Positions 16,909 to 26,700 of a stretch of DNA of 64,000 bases are shown in pieces. A program made the position numbers and the translations under genes. A model generated the notes under the pieces. It saw only the letters and a program-made list of their open reading frames with translations, did no database searches and had not been told where the DNA came from. This DNA is from Sporocytophaga myxococcoides DSM 11118 (lineage in GTDB: Bacteria > Bacteroidota > Bacteroidia > Cytophagales > Cytophagaceae): the NCBI RefSeq assembly GCF_000426725.1, contig NZ_AUFX01000003.1:434001-498000 (forward strand), given 5' to 3'. Position 1 is the stretch's first letter. Each line of letters opens with the position of its first letter.

Positions 16909-18462
16909 TTAAGACTCCTGCATTTTTTGCTGGAATGTGATCACGATAAACTCTGCAGGTCTTGAGATAGCTACTTTCACAGAAATTCTCATAACACCAT
17001 CAAGTACATCATTTGGAGTCATTGTTGCGCCAAGGCCAATCTCAACCTGATAAGCTTGCTCAGGAGATGCTCCTACTAAACCACCTAGTTTCCAAAGATC
17101 GTTCAGGAAAGAAGAGATCATACTTTTAACCAATACCCAAGTATTAGAAGTATTTGGTTCATATACATAAGCTTTAGCTGCATATTTTATAGACTGCTCT
17201 ATAAATATCAACGTTCTTCTTACGTTTATATATCTCCAATCCTGGCTATTCCCGTCTAGGGTTCTAGCACCCCAAACTATTGTGCCCTGACCAATAAATG
17301 ATCTGATAGCATTAACTGATTTACCTGTTACAGTAAGGTTAAGATCTTCCTGATCATCATGAGTAAGTTTTACAACAGGAGAAATAACAGAAGCAATGCT
17401 AGTGTTTGCTGGAGCTTTCCATACACCTCTGGAATTGTCAATAGCAGTATAAATACCAGCCATTGCAGGGCTTGGAGGAAGTACATTCAAAAGATTTCTA
17501 ACTTTTGTTAAAACTGATTTGAATACAGGGCTAACTACTTTTAAAGTCTGGTTAACACTTTCTGAATCTGCATCAGGGTTAGAAATTTTTTTGATCTCAG
17601 TTTTTATTTCGTCTGATTTCTTTTTATCATCAGTAGAACGATCAACCTCTTTAGTAAGTAGGCTTTCCAGAACATCAAGATTTGAAATGTTTTTATAGCT
17701 TACTTCTTCATTCTGTACAATTGATGTATTCAAGAATGGGTAATAAGCAGATCCGTAAGCAAGGAAGTTGCTACCAACACCTTCTCTGAATCTTGTAATT
17801 ACGTCATTTCTGTCATAAGTTCTTGCCACTGTACCTTTGAATACATCAAGGATGGCAAATCTGTTCTTCATTTTGTAACCACAATGAGAAATCATGGCTT
17901 GTTGAAGTGCAAAACAGTCACCTTCTTCCAGTTCTATAGCCTCAGGAACTACTACCATAGTTGGCTCTTCTTCACTGATCAAAGCTATAAGGCCATCTTC
18001 TAGTGCCTTTTTAGAAACTGAATTTAGCTTTGGACCTGAGCTCGAGCTGTAGTAGTCATCATCTGACTGACTTGAATCTGCTTTGTAATAAGTACCAACA
18101 GAAACGATGTAGCAAGTTCCACCTCCGTTTGCAAAGAACAATCTCAACGAATCATAGAAAAGAAATCTTGATTCGCTGTCTTGAACAAGCTTGTAAGATG
18201 CACCGTCTACTTGGAAATCAAATGATGATCCCTGACTTTGCTGAATACTAAATGTGGTTTTTACTCCTGCACCAAAAATGCTGTGGTATTCCGCAAGAGA
18301 TGTGATTCTTACCGGCTGGTTGATTAAAGACTCTCCTTCTCTTATTGCTTTTTCGGTATATCCGATGAATGCCGGAATGGCAGTAGGAATACCAGCAACA
18401 GAATTAGGAAAGGCATTTTTCTCTTCAATATAAACGCCGGGGGTTGCTAAAGTTTGCGCCAT
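16909..18462 (-). CDS. Contractile sheath protein (Afp2-4-like)
   Basis: Sheath subunit whose helical array contracts to drive the tube outward, 517 aa. The start LATPGVYIEEKNAFPNSVAG is the classic tail-sheath N-terminus; domain-like inserts occupy the middle (a serine/tyrosine-rich loop near residues 132-145). The conserved C-terminal region runs from QGTIVWGARTLDGNSQDWRY (about 394-413) through YINVRRTLIFIEQSIKYAAK to LWKLGGLVGASPEQAYQV and the final FIVITFQQKMQES. Only one sheath gene is present, as in AlgoCIS-type systems and unlike the three of Afp. It starts 18 bases after the 351-aa gene. Very secure. Confidence 0.96.
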   Translation of the reverse strand: MAQTLATPGVYIEEKNAFPNSVAGIPTAIPAFIGYTEKAIREGESLINQPVRITSLAEYHSIFGAGVKTTFSIQQSQGSSFDFQVDGASYKLVQDSESRFLFYDSLRLFFANGGGTCYIVSVGTYYKADSSQSDDDYYSSSSGPKLNSVSKKALEDGLIALISEEEPTMVVVPEAIELEEGDCFALQQAMISHCGYKMKNRFAILDVFKGTVARTYDRNDVITRFREGVGSNFLAYGSAYYPFLNTSIVQNEEVSYKNISNLDVLESLLTKEVDRSTDDKKKSDEIKTEIKKISNPDADSESVNQTLKVVSPVFKSVLTKVRNLLNVLPPSPAMAGIYTAIDNSRGVWKAPANTSIASVISPVVKLTHDDQEDLNLTVTGKSVNAIRSFIGQGTIVWGARTLDGNSQDWRYINVRRTLIFIEQSIKYAAKAYVYEPNTSNTWVLVKSMISSFLNDLWKLGGLVGASPEQAYQVEIGLGATMTPNDVLDGVMRISVKVAISRPAEFIVITFQQKMQES

Positions 18463-18480
18463 AGTTATTAATTGTAAAAA

Positions 18481-19536
18481 TTATATGTGAATAATTATTT
18501 CCGAAAAAATTTTGGATTTTTCATCCCGTGACTCAGGTTTAACAATTTCAAATGAAGCAAACGGTAATTTATCCATTATTACCTTCCCTCCTGCACTTCC
18601 ACTCTTCACGTTCTTCAATTGAAACCTGTAATCATACATTTGCTTCAATGGCAAAGGTTGATCGGAGACAAACATTATCGCTTCAGCTCCGTTATTCAAC
18701 TTTATCTCTTGAGGACCTGAAAATTTTAAATCACCAGAACCGCTATCGATAATTGTATTCTTTAATCCAGTATTGTACTTACTTATCAGTAAATATTTCC
18801 AATAGGTCGACCTGGAGTTAAATACTACTTTATAACTATAAAATGGAATATCAAAACTCTTTATCCCACTTATAAGTTCTTCTTTAATTATTCCACTTAA
18901 AGAAATATCAATAATTCCAACAGGTTTTACAATTGGAGCATTTGTATACAAGACAAATGAATCTTTTAAAGCTCCATTTTCATAAAGGAAATATAGACCT
19001 AATGGCAATTGCGCATTACTAATAGATATACTCCCACCTGGAGCGACTTCTTTAACTAAGACAACCTGATTAAAATCATTTTTAAATTCAAATTTACTTC
19101 CTTTATCTCCAGCCAGCAGTACAATTTCCTTTTTTAAAGTATATCTTTCTTTGTCTCCTGCATATTGTCCCTGATGCAATAAAAGGGTTTCATTATCTTT
19201 GGTTACCCGATTGTTGGAAAAATAAAAAATTTTCAAATTATTTTCTAATGAAACATCAGTAAAGTTAGAAAAATATTGATTCTTAGTATATAATAAGTAG
19301 GTTAATTTTAATTCTTTTCTCTCAATCAGATTTAACAGACCTTCTACCTTTTCAGGAGGATAAAGAAAAAAACATTCACCTGCATCTTCTTTTGTAATGA
19401 GATCAAGCTTACGAAGCAGCCCAGTACTTTCAGATGCTAAAACAATCTTCAGATCTTCACCTGGCTTATCAGCATAAAAATTATGCCCAACTGCTAATTT
19501 AAAAAGTGTTTTATAATTAAAACTTATATCGAGCAT
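18481..19536 (-). CDS. Unknown eCIS-operon protein (351 aa)
   Basis: I do not recognise a family. The 351-aa protein has no signal peptide, membrane segment or cysteine-rich part (one cysteine near residue 54) and looks mainly beta-stranded: an N-terminal region with NYKTLFKLAVGHNFY, a middle LLAGDKGSKFEFKND, and a C-terminal WKYLLISKYNTGLKN. It lies between the cap gene (19 bases) and the sheath gene (18 bases), so it is firmly part of the operon. The KLAVGHNFYADK and LYFLYENG segments suggest a conserved domain of bacteroidotal eCIS loci. Position between cap and sheath makes a cap-adaptor or sheath-terminator role reasonable, but this is inference from location only. Confidence 0.75.
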   Translation of the reverse strand: MLDISFNYKTLFKLAVGHNFYADKPGEDLKIVLASESTGLLRKLDLITKEDAGECFFLYPPEKVEGLLNLIERKELKLTYLLYTKNQYFSNFTDVSLENNLKIFYFSNNRVTKDNETLLLHQGQYAGDKERYTLKKEIVLLAGDKGSKFEFKNDFNQVVLVKEVAPGGSISISNAQLPLGLYFLYENGALKDSFVLYTNAPIVKPVGIIDISLSGIIKEELISGIKSFDIPFYSYKVVFNSRSTYWKYLLISKYNTGLKNTIIDSGSGDLKFSGPQEIKLNNGAEAIMFVSDQPLPLKQMYDYRFQLKNVKSGSAGGKVIMDKLPFASFEIVKPESRDEKSKIFSEIIIHI

Positions 19537-19555
19537 TGTTCAGCCTTTTATTTTT

Positions 19556-20101
19556 TTATACTATACTGCTAAAACCTGAAACCCTTGTATAATCATCTTC
19601 AAAATTGCCTTCCTGAATAGTCACCATGCGGACTTTATATAGAATAGAAGGTAGATATTTTCCGCCCAATGTTCCCCATAAATGACTTTGATTTTGCAAA
19701 TCCTGATTCACTATTTCAAAAGTCAGCTTTTCAATATTCCTATTTAAATCAGGTGTATTGCTATGGGTGAATACGCAATTGGATTGAAAAAAACTTAAAG
19801 TAGCTGATAAAAATTTTAAAGCTTCCGGATAGTTTTTATCTGTAAAGTAGGCAGAACACATGACATAAATATTCAGGTTAATTGGCCGGGCCATGTTAAC
19901 ACTAGAATTTAATCTGCTGGATACTGTTTCTTCCTGAATATTGACTAAAGTGATTACCACTTTATCTGATTCAGTTATAGCAAGACTGCCGTCCTGATTT
20001 ACTATATTAGATAAGATGACTTTATCCTCACCTAAAGCAAATCTGTTCTTTAGGTAAAAATTGAGTCTTTCTCCAATTATATTTAGTACTGAATATATCA
20101 T
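19556..20101 (-). CDS. eCIS cap / tail terminator, DUF4255 family (Afp16-like)
   Basis: Terminates tube and sheath growth at the distal end, as known for Afp16/Pvc16. The 181-aa product starts MIYSVLNIIGERLNFYLKNR, carries VVITLVNIQEETVSSR (about residues 48-63), then RPINLNIYVMCSAYF, and KLTFEIVNQDLQNQSHLWGT followed by LGGKYLPSILYKVRMV. These segments are the family signature (helical start, NIEEE-like strand, LSxLWxxLGxxYxPSLxYKVR end). It follows the GH18 gene by 20 bases and precedes the 351-aa gene by 19. DUF4255 proteins are found beside contractile systems and rarely elsewhere, which supports the eCIS call. Confidence 0.92.
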   Translation of the reverse strand: MIYSVLNIIGERLNFYLKNRFALGEDKVILSNIVNQDGSLAITESDKVVITLVNIQEETVSSRLNSSVNMARPINLNIYVMCSAYFTDKNYPEALKFLSATLSFFQSNCVFTHSNTPDLNRNIEKLTFEIVNQDLQNQSHLWGTLGGKYLPSILYKVRMVTIQEGNFEDDYTRVSGFSSIV

Positions 20102-20121
20102 TTATAAAAATAATAATAGTT

Positions 20122-21897
20122 TTAAGGCAAATCTCTTTCAACCAAAAACTGTCTGCTAAAAATAAGAAATAAAATTCCTGCAATTATAAATCCGCCTAAT
20201 AAAAATGCAACCTCACGTAAACCTGCATATCTTAATGTAAAGAATATAAGACCAAGAAGTATAAGTAATACTAATGAAATCCCTCCTTGTAAAATAATTT
20301 TCCAATATCGTTTGAAACGATATCCGTATCTGAATAGTACTAGAAATCCGGCTATACTGATTCCCATTAAGGAACCGAATACGATAAATAACGGTCTTGG
20401 GTTCGTTACCAGTACTCTTGGATTCTGAAGTATTCTCATAGCATAAGATAACATCATCTGCCATGAGAATGATGGTTTCTTTACAGAGGCTTTCAATACT
20501 TTGGGTTTAACAACAGAATCTTCTTTTATTGAAAATTTATCTGCAAGCAACTCCCATAATTCTGTATGACCATTATCATAACCAAGAGCCCAAATACCTA
20601 TACCTCCAATTTTTTTCTCTTTTATCCAATCATACTTTTTACCTAAAGAGACTTTATCCTCGAACCAGATTTGTCTGTACCGATTCTGATCATCTCTGTA
20701 AACATGAAATTTACTGCCACTGACCTCATCGTCGCAACATAAAAGTTCACCATGTGTATTTTTGATACTTCTGTACATTGAGTATCCAACAAAAGCCTCT
20801 ACTTTACTAGGGAACTTGAGATCTTTAGTTTGCCATTCTGCCCCATAATATGGTAAACCCAGAAGCAATTTACCAGGTGGAACTCCTGCAACCAAATATT
20901 CATCTACTGCTCTTTCTAGGTTATAAGGCCACCAAACATTACCACTTTGAATAGGCGCTACAGGACCTGCCACTTTGCTATTAGCTCCATAAAATTCATA
21001 ACCCATGATTACAAATAAATCAACATATTTTGACAGCTGTTGCATTTCATAAACATTATCAAAGTCAACCGCTGGTAAAGCAATTGTTATAAGATAATCC
21101 TTTTTGGAAGCTCTTAAACTTGAGGATAAATCTATGATAAAGTTAGTCAGATCTGCCCTATTAGATGAAGAAATCGCTTCAAAGTCTATATTGACACCAT
21201 CTGCATTCTTCTCTCTTAATAAGGTAATAAGTGTATTAATAAATGTTTTCTGTGCACTTATATTAGATAAAAACTTACCGTTATTTCCAGTTCCAAAGTT
21301 CGTTACACTTAATACAACCTTACAACCATGGGCATGGGCAGAGTCTATTAGAGATGTAGTCTTCCACTCATGAATATTAAAATAAGATCCTGTATTTGGA
21401 TCCAGTTCATAGCTAAAATAGGCTATAACTGATAATAAAGAAAAATTATAACTCTTGTATGCATTCCCCATCCAATAAGGATGCCATCCAAATACATGCT
21501 TGGTTGAGTCTAATGTATGGTTTTTCTTATATACTTTGTTATTTGTAATCAAAAATTCTTTCTGCCAGCCTTCTTCACTTGTCAAATTAAAATTGGGCTT
21601 TCTTGATTTAACAGAGAAGTTTCGCTTCTTAAATTCGGTGGTATCAAATTGTACAGCCACATCAAGGATCTTCGGATCGTCCTGTTTGAGAGAGTCTCTT
21701 TTGGCAATAAGTTTTTGTAAAGAATCTTTGAGAATCTTAACTGTTTCTTCTTTCTTTTTTTCTTCAGCTACTTCACCTTGCTTTTTGTCAACAGTGTTAT
21801 CTATAAGATCTCTCAAAACATTCTGACCAAATGAATCTAACTGCTGTAATAAAAGGACTGAACAAACAAACCAAAAAATTAAACTTTTATTGAGCAT
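20122..21897 (-). CDS. Membrane-anchored GH18-family glycoside hydrolase
   Basis: Predicted glycan hydrolase tethered to the inner membrane with its active site in the periplasm. The 591-aa protein has a signal peptide (about 1-25, ending DSFGQ), a lysine/glutamate-rich coiled segment (36-72), a GH18 barrel (about 135-445) and three C-terminal membrane helices (about 500-585). The GH18 signature is DGVNIDFE at 233-240, with the catalytic Glu240 and Asp238 kept and Asn where DxxDxDxE has its second Asp. Also seen: VFGWHPYWMG, LFVIMGYEFYG and KIGGIGIWALGYDNG. These resemble YaaH/SleL-type peptidoglycan-active members more than secreted chitinases. It is the first gene of the eCIS operon, 20 bases before the cap gene. 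A role in opening peptidoglycan for particle exit is inference. Confidence 0.85.
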   Translation of the reverse strand: MLNKSLIFWFVCSVLLLQQLDSFGQNVLRDLIDNTVDKKQGEVAEEKKKEETVKILKDSLQKLIAKRDSLKQDDPKILDVAVQFDTTEFKKRNFSVKSRKPNFNLTSEEGWQKEFLITNNKVYKKNHTLDSTKHVFGWHPYWMGNAYKSYNFSLLSVIAYFSYELDPNTGSYFNIHEWKTTSLIDSAHAHGCKVVLSVTNFGTGNNGKFLSNISAQKTFINTLITLLREKNADGVNIDFEAISSSNRADLTNFIIDLSSSLRASKKDYLITIALPAVDFDNVYEMQQLSKYVDLFVIMGYEFYGANSKVAGPVAPIQSGNVWWPYNLERAVDEYLVAGVPPGKLLLGLPYYGAEWQTKDLKFPSKVEAFVGYSMYRSIKNTHGELLCCDDEVSGSKFHVYRDDQNRYRQIWFEDKVSLGKKYDWIKEKKIGGIGIWALGYDNGHTELWELLADKFSIKEDSVVKPKVLKASVKKPSFSWQMMLSYAMRILQNPRVLVTNPRPLFIVFGSLMGISIAGFLVLFRYGYRFKRYWKIILQGGISLVLLILLGLIFFTLRYAGLREVAFLLGGFIIAGILFLIFSRQFLVERDLP

Positions 21898-22005
21898 AAT
21901 TGCTTATAAAACTATGATTCTAAAATTAAAACTTACTTTATGCATTCTTAAAAATGGAGATTGCTGGCCATTAAACAAAGTTTAAACACTTCTTGTAAGC
22001 AGATA

Positions 22006-22013
22006 CAAAGATA
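22006..22013 (-). promoter_or_regulatory. Possible -7 element of the eCIS operon promoter
   Basis: On the minus strand this reads TATCTTTG, an exact match to the Bacteroidota -7 consensus TAnnTTTG, 109 bases before the GH18 start codon. No TTG/TTTG is present at the expected 19-22 bases upstream, so it is half a promoter at best, and chance matches to so short a motif are expected. Confidence 0.28.
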
Positions 22014-22104
22014 TTTTTTTTTCTAAAAAAAGCGAGCTTTTTCTCATGAAACTTACTTAGAAAGAAAATTTTTTTTTTTTAATATTGTAACTTTAGAATC
22101 TTCT

Positions 22105-22647
22105 ATGAAAAAATACTTTTTGACTTGTTTATTTTCCCTTCCTTTATTCTCTTATGCTATGGCTGGAGGTAATAAAAATGAGGTCTATCAGAAGCAGGAA
22201 AACCCACTGGATTCAGCACGTTTATTACGTGAGGAACATATTAATGCCCTAAAAACATTATCGCCTAGTATGACTGGGAAAACACCGCGAGGCAATAAAT
22301 ATGACCTATTCGGCATTAAGAAAGGAAAAGAATGGACATTTCTGATTCTTGATAGTACAGACTTCTACTCTATAAGAAAGATTAAAGGTAAGGATGAAAT
22401 GGAAGAAAAAGATCAGTCCTATACGGATATGATTTGTCTTATGGTAGAAAGCAAGTTAATAAGACAAAAGAAAAAACCCAGGAATGTTGACGGACTAACT
22501 TTCGCATGTTATTATAAATTTAAGCCTAATGCGAAAAAAATGTATAGAAACTACAACAAGATTTCTAAAGATGCGAAATTCTACCTAAAAAATGCAAAAG
22601 GAGGAAAAGCGGGAAGGGTAAAAATTCTGGATAAGGCATTAAAATAA
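22105..22647 (+). CDS. Secreted protein, unknown (180 aa)
   Basis: No family recognised. The 180-aa product has a clear signal peptide (MKKYFLTCLFSLPLFSYAMA, about 1-20) and a mature part that is strongly basic, with many Lys residues in the last third (for example RQKKKPRNVDG). It has three cysteines, one in the signal peptide and two in the mature part, so one disulfide is possible. It stands alone on the plus strand, divergent from the eCIS operon (207 bases between start codons) and convergent with the STAND operon. Its last five codons and stop lie in the left arm of a long hairpin. The upstream 207 bases hold a run of T residues and no other gene. Likely real because of the signal peptide and coding-like composition. 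Confidence 0.75.
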   Translation: MKKYFLTCLFSLPLFSYAMAGGNKNEVYQKQENPLDSARLLREEHINALKTLSPSMTGKTPRGNKYDLFGIKKGKEWTFLILDSTDFYSIRKIKGKDEMEEKDQSYTDMICLMVESKLIRQKKKPRNVDGLTFACYYKFKPNAKKMYRNYNKISKDAKFYLKNAKGGKAGRVKILDKALK

Positions 22648-22693
22648 AAGAGGAGGAATTAACTATTCCTCCTCTTTTATTTTAATGCCTTAT
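22631..22693. terminator. 29-bp perfect hairpin, bidirectional terminator
   Basis: A perfect 29-bp inverted repeat (arms 22631-22659 and 22665-22693) with a 5-base loop TAACT. The left arm starts inside the last codons of the 180-aa gene and includes its stop; the right arm ends 13 bases before the stop of the convergent barrel gene. The stem centre is GC-richer (GAGGAGG/CCTCCTC) and flanked by A/T runs on both sides, so it can terminate both strands. Confidence 0.88.
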
Positions 22694-22706
22694 TTATCCC
22701 AAAAAC

Positions 22707-23783
22707 TCATTCATATTTTTCTTTAGTCTTTCTTTTCAACTTCGGTTTATACAATGGATAAGAATAACCTAATGAATACTGAAAAGAATTTACTTTAAAA
22801 TCACTGTCGGTATAAAAGTATTTGTACATAAGATCATCGTTTGAGTATCTTTTATCAGGATCGTTGAGCTTATTCAACCCATGGCAATATCTCACATCCA
22901 GAAATATATAACCTCTACCGATAATATTCTTAACTTTAATACCAGCTCCTAAAATAAGATTATAATTTAATCTCTGTCTTAAATCTGTAACATCAATTTC
23001 TCCTTCTTTAACTTCACGACCTCCTCCTACATATAAAGAATCTTTCCTTAATGGAGACATCCTTGATTTTGCCAGGTAAGAAATGGAAACACCCGCATTA
23101 ACATAAGGTACCCATTTTTCTCTTCCAAAGTTAAAATTAACTAGCACTGGAAGTTCAAAATAAGTTTGAGTTTCGGGAAGTTCAATTGTTGAATAATTAA
23201 AAAGCTTTTCTTTAAAAACAAACCTCTTTTGGCTGTACAATATCTCTGTTAACAATGAAAACCTTTTGTATATAGGAATTTGTACAAAAACTCCTCCTTG
23301 AATTCCTGCTTTAGAGTTGTAATCCCCGATGTTTACTTGAGAATTTTCATAACTAAAATTCTTTTTGATATCAATATCGGAAACATTTACTCCAAACTTT
23401 CCTCCGATTAATAAATACGGAGTAGTTCTGAAGCTATTATAAAGCTGGACAAACTCATTTGGATCTGTTGGCCTCAATTTATACTCAGGTCCGCTTTTTA
23501 ATAAGAGTGTCATTGATTTCTCTGCTTTTTCTCTCTCATTAAAATAAAGGTTTGACAATGTTAAAAGTCTATATGCTTCTACTTTTTCCTGTTTTGTAAA
23601 ACCTTCATTTAAGCATGGTTCAAGTATCTCGGCTATTTCAGAAATTCTACCTTCTTTATATAAATCCTGAGCTTTTGAAAGCACCTGCCCACAATCACTG
23701 GTTTGGGCAGAAACCTGACACATCATTGCTAATATGAAATTTAAAAAAGTAGTTAATAAAAATCTGGATGCTAATGAATTCAT
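22707..23783 (-). CDS. Outer-membrane beta-barrel protein with TPR-like N-terminus
   Basis: Predicted outer-membrane protein, 358 aa. After a signal peptide (about 1-26, ending QVSAQ) comes a short helical repeat region (DCGQVLSKAQDLYKEGRISE and KVEAYRLLTLSNLYFNEREK, about 30-100) resembling TPR repeats. A PorT-like beta-barrel follows (about 120-350) with alternating strands such as LLIGGKFGVNVSDI, FSLLTEILYSQKRFV and RGYIFLDVRYCHGLNKL, ending FQYSLGYSYPLYKPKLKRK. Its ATG overlaps the stop of the STAND gene by 4 bases, so the two are translationally coupled. The pairing of an OM barrel with a STAND/WD40 membrane protein suggests that the complex reaches across the envelope, which is inference. 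Confidence 0.82.
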   Translation of the reverse strand: MNSLASRFLLTTFLNFILAMMCQVSAQTSDCGQVLSKAQDLYKEGRISEIAEILEPCLNEGFTKQEKVEAYRLLTLSNLYFNEREKAEKSMTLLLKSGPEYKLRPTDPNEFVQLYNSFRTTPYLLIGGKFGVNVSDIDIKKNFSYENSQVNIGDYNSKAGIQGGVFVQIPIYKRFSLLTEILYSQKRFVFKEKLFNYSTIELPETQTYFELPVLVNFNFGREKWVPYVNAGVSISYLAKSRMSPLRKDSLYVGGGREVKEGEIDVTDLRQRLNYNLILGAGIKVKNIIGRGYIFLDVRYCHGLNKLNDPDKRYSNDDLMYKYFYTDSDFKVNSFQYSLGYSYPLYKPKLKRKTKEKYE

Positions 23784-26700
23784 TTTCCGTTTCCTTTCGG
23801 TTTATCTAAACAAGTTTTTTCATATTCGATATCATCTCCGACAAATTGTTCCCATTCTTTGTTATTCATGTTCCTGCTTACTTTGTCACAAACAATGTCT
23901 TTCATCAATTCTATTTTTGTAGGCCAAACTTTTATTTTATTATCCTTACAACCGGCAAGTAGTTTATTGCCATCAGGACTAAATTCGATTGACCAAACCC
24001 AGTCATCATGATCTTTAAGGACAATAGGAGCATCATAAATATTCAGCATATTCCAGATTCGAACAGTTTTGTCAAAACTACCTGTTGCAAGCTTCTCTCC
24101 ATCGTTGCTAAATCTGATATTATTGATCCTCGCTGTGTGTCCTGAAAGTGTTGCAAGAATCGTTTTGGTTTGCATATTCCAAATCCTTACAATTCCTTTT
24201 TCATCTCCGGCAGCAAGCAATAGACCATTTTTACTGAATACTATCGACACAACTGGTACATTATCATGAAACAGTACTGATTCCTGATTTTTCCTATCCA
24301 GATCGATTAAAATAATATCACCATTTCCTTTAGCTGCTGCAACAATATTTGATGTTGGATTTGTGGCAATAGCATTGATTTTAGAATCACTGATGATGAC
24401 TTCCTGAGAAGTAGCAGATTCAACATTCCATTGGTAAATCCTTTTATCATTACCTGCGGAAATAATACTTTTAGAATCTTTAGTAAATCCAAGGAACCAA
24501 GTTTCGGTTGTTTTTGACTTAAAAATTTTAGGTTTAGCACCAATCTGAGATAAGTCAAACAACTGCAAATAGCCATAATCACCGCCAGCAACCAGAAATT
24601 TATTATCCGGACTCAATGCAATCGATTTATGGATATGAGTTGGTGATTCACTGATTAACTGCCTGGAACCATCTTCTTTTTTAGGATCCCAACGATTGAT
24701 TTTACCATCACTTCCTGCAGAATAAATCATCTTTCCGGTAATGGTTGTTGATAGCGCACGGACATTCTGAGTGTGCCCTTTTAAAGGTTTGAAAGTAGAA
24801 TCGCCAAGAGATTTTATAGCATTGTACATTGCATCAAAGATATCCGGATCGTTATCTTTTCCTCCATGTTCTTTATTAAACAAAAACGCTTGTTGCGCTA
24901 CAATCCCCTTTTGCTCTTTATCCACAAGACTTACAGACTTTATTGCCATTGATTTTGCAATAGAAAGCATTCTAAGGTTAAACGCTTTTCTTTCTTCTGT
25001 TAAAGCTATCTGATGTGCTTTCTCAGCCTTTGCCTTTTCGATAAGTGCATTTTTAGTCGCAAGTTCTGCCAATAGTTTCTGTTCTTTAGCTAACTGTGCA
25101 TTCTTCAAAGCCTTTTCCGTTTCATTTAAAGCTATTTTCTTCTGCTCTAAAGCTTCTCTTTCACTTGCCCTGGCCTTTTCACTTTCTTTTTGTGCAATTT
25201 TGGCCTGTTCTTCTGCTACTTTAGATTGTCTTCTAGCTTCAGCTTTCTGCTTTTCAGCTTCTCTTCTTTGCTGCTCTCCATATATGAAGAATAAAAAGGC
25301 TACGATAGCACCTAAACCAAGTATAAGCGCAGTTATTCTTGCAGCGATCAACCTTCTTCGCTGCATTTTCTCTTTCATAATCTGCTCTCTCTCGAATTCT
25401 TTTTTACTGAAATCAAGAAAAAGCATAGTTCTTTCATAAGCCTTGTGGTAACGAAGTCCCCAAATCTTAGACGGATTTTGTTCTGCTTGCCAGTTAAGCG
25501 CTATTTGCAGATCTGGTGGTCTCCATAGACCTGACTTTCCTTGCTGATGCATCTCAGCTGCTTCAGCTAATCTCAGGTACATTTTTACTGACTCAGCTTC
25601 CTCCTCAACCCACTTCGTAAGCATTACCCATATTCTCATCAAACTTTCATGAGAAATATCAATAACACTATTTTCCTCCAACTTTACATTTGACGGAGGC
25701 ATCAACAATGTATTTCCTGTTTTCCTAAAATGGTCTACAACCTCTACAACTTCTACAACAGGAGCATTTGCTATCACTGCAATATCAGAAAGTTTAGCAG
25801 GTCTTCGCACTCCCCTGCCTTCATCCCCTTTTTCAGTTATAGACTTGAAAATCTTTTCACATATCTTTTTCTGATTTTCATTGAGTTCATTGAAAGCCTC
25901 ATTAGCATGAACTGAAAGAGCTTTTTGCATACCTCCAACAGCTTCATAATGGGCTATCTCCATGAAATCCGAATCTCCATTTCTTTGCCAATAATCCCAA
26001 GTTCTCATCAATGCGTGCTGCATAATTGGTAGAGCATCTGCATTGTCGCCAACATCATTTAATAGTTGTTGAACGAGACGATCATCTATCTTGCCTCCCA
26101 TTACAGAAACAGGTCCTAAAATAGCCTGCTTCTTTTCTTCTCTCGTCATTTGAGGGATCAAAAACTGGCTGTCATTGATCAACCTTGTCAATTTGGGAAA
26201 CTGAGAACAGTCACCCACAAAATCCGATCTCATTGTAATTACAACATAGATTGGAATTTCACGCTGACTGACAGCTTCTGTAATAATCTTTATAAATGCC
26301 GATGCCTCATCTACTGCATGATCATCGGTACTTTTAAATCTAAATAGTTCTTCAAACTGGTCAATAAAAATAAGATGGTTCTTTTTTTCTTTTCTTATTT
26401 TGGATTTTACAAGTTCAACCAAACCATACGAACTGCCTTTGAGAGTTAAGAAATTCATGTTTGACATGATCTCCCTTTTCTCAGGATCCGCTTCGTTTTT
26501 AATTTCACTATCTATAAGTGCATCAGAAAGATTTTTGATAGGTGCAATTCCGGGTCTGCAGATAGATACCTCCCATTGTGATGAATCTCCTGTTTTATAA
26601 TCTCCATAAATTACCGGTAGCAGACCGCAATACATAAAAGAAGACTTTCCAATACCAGAAGTACCTATAACTCCCACAAACCTATGGTCTACAAGTTTTT

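Noticed and set aside
20213-20464. 83-aa minus-strand ORF within the GH18 gene's membrane region
   Set aside because: Alternate frame of a real gene; the hydrophobic helices are in the main frame.
535-21897. Type VI secretion system or prophage in place of an eCIS
   Set aside because: No TssJ/L/M membrane complex, TssB/C pair or ClpV is seen, and no capsid, portal, terminase or integrase genes. A DUF4255 cap, CIS tape-measure and Afp15-like ATPase point to the extracellular class.
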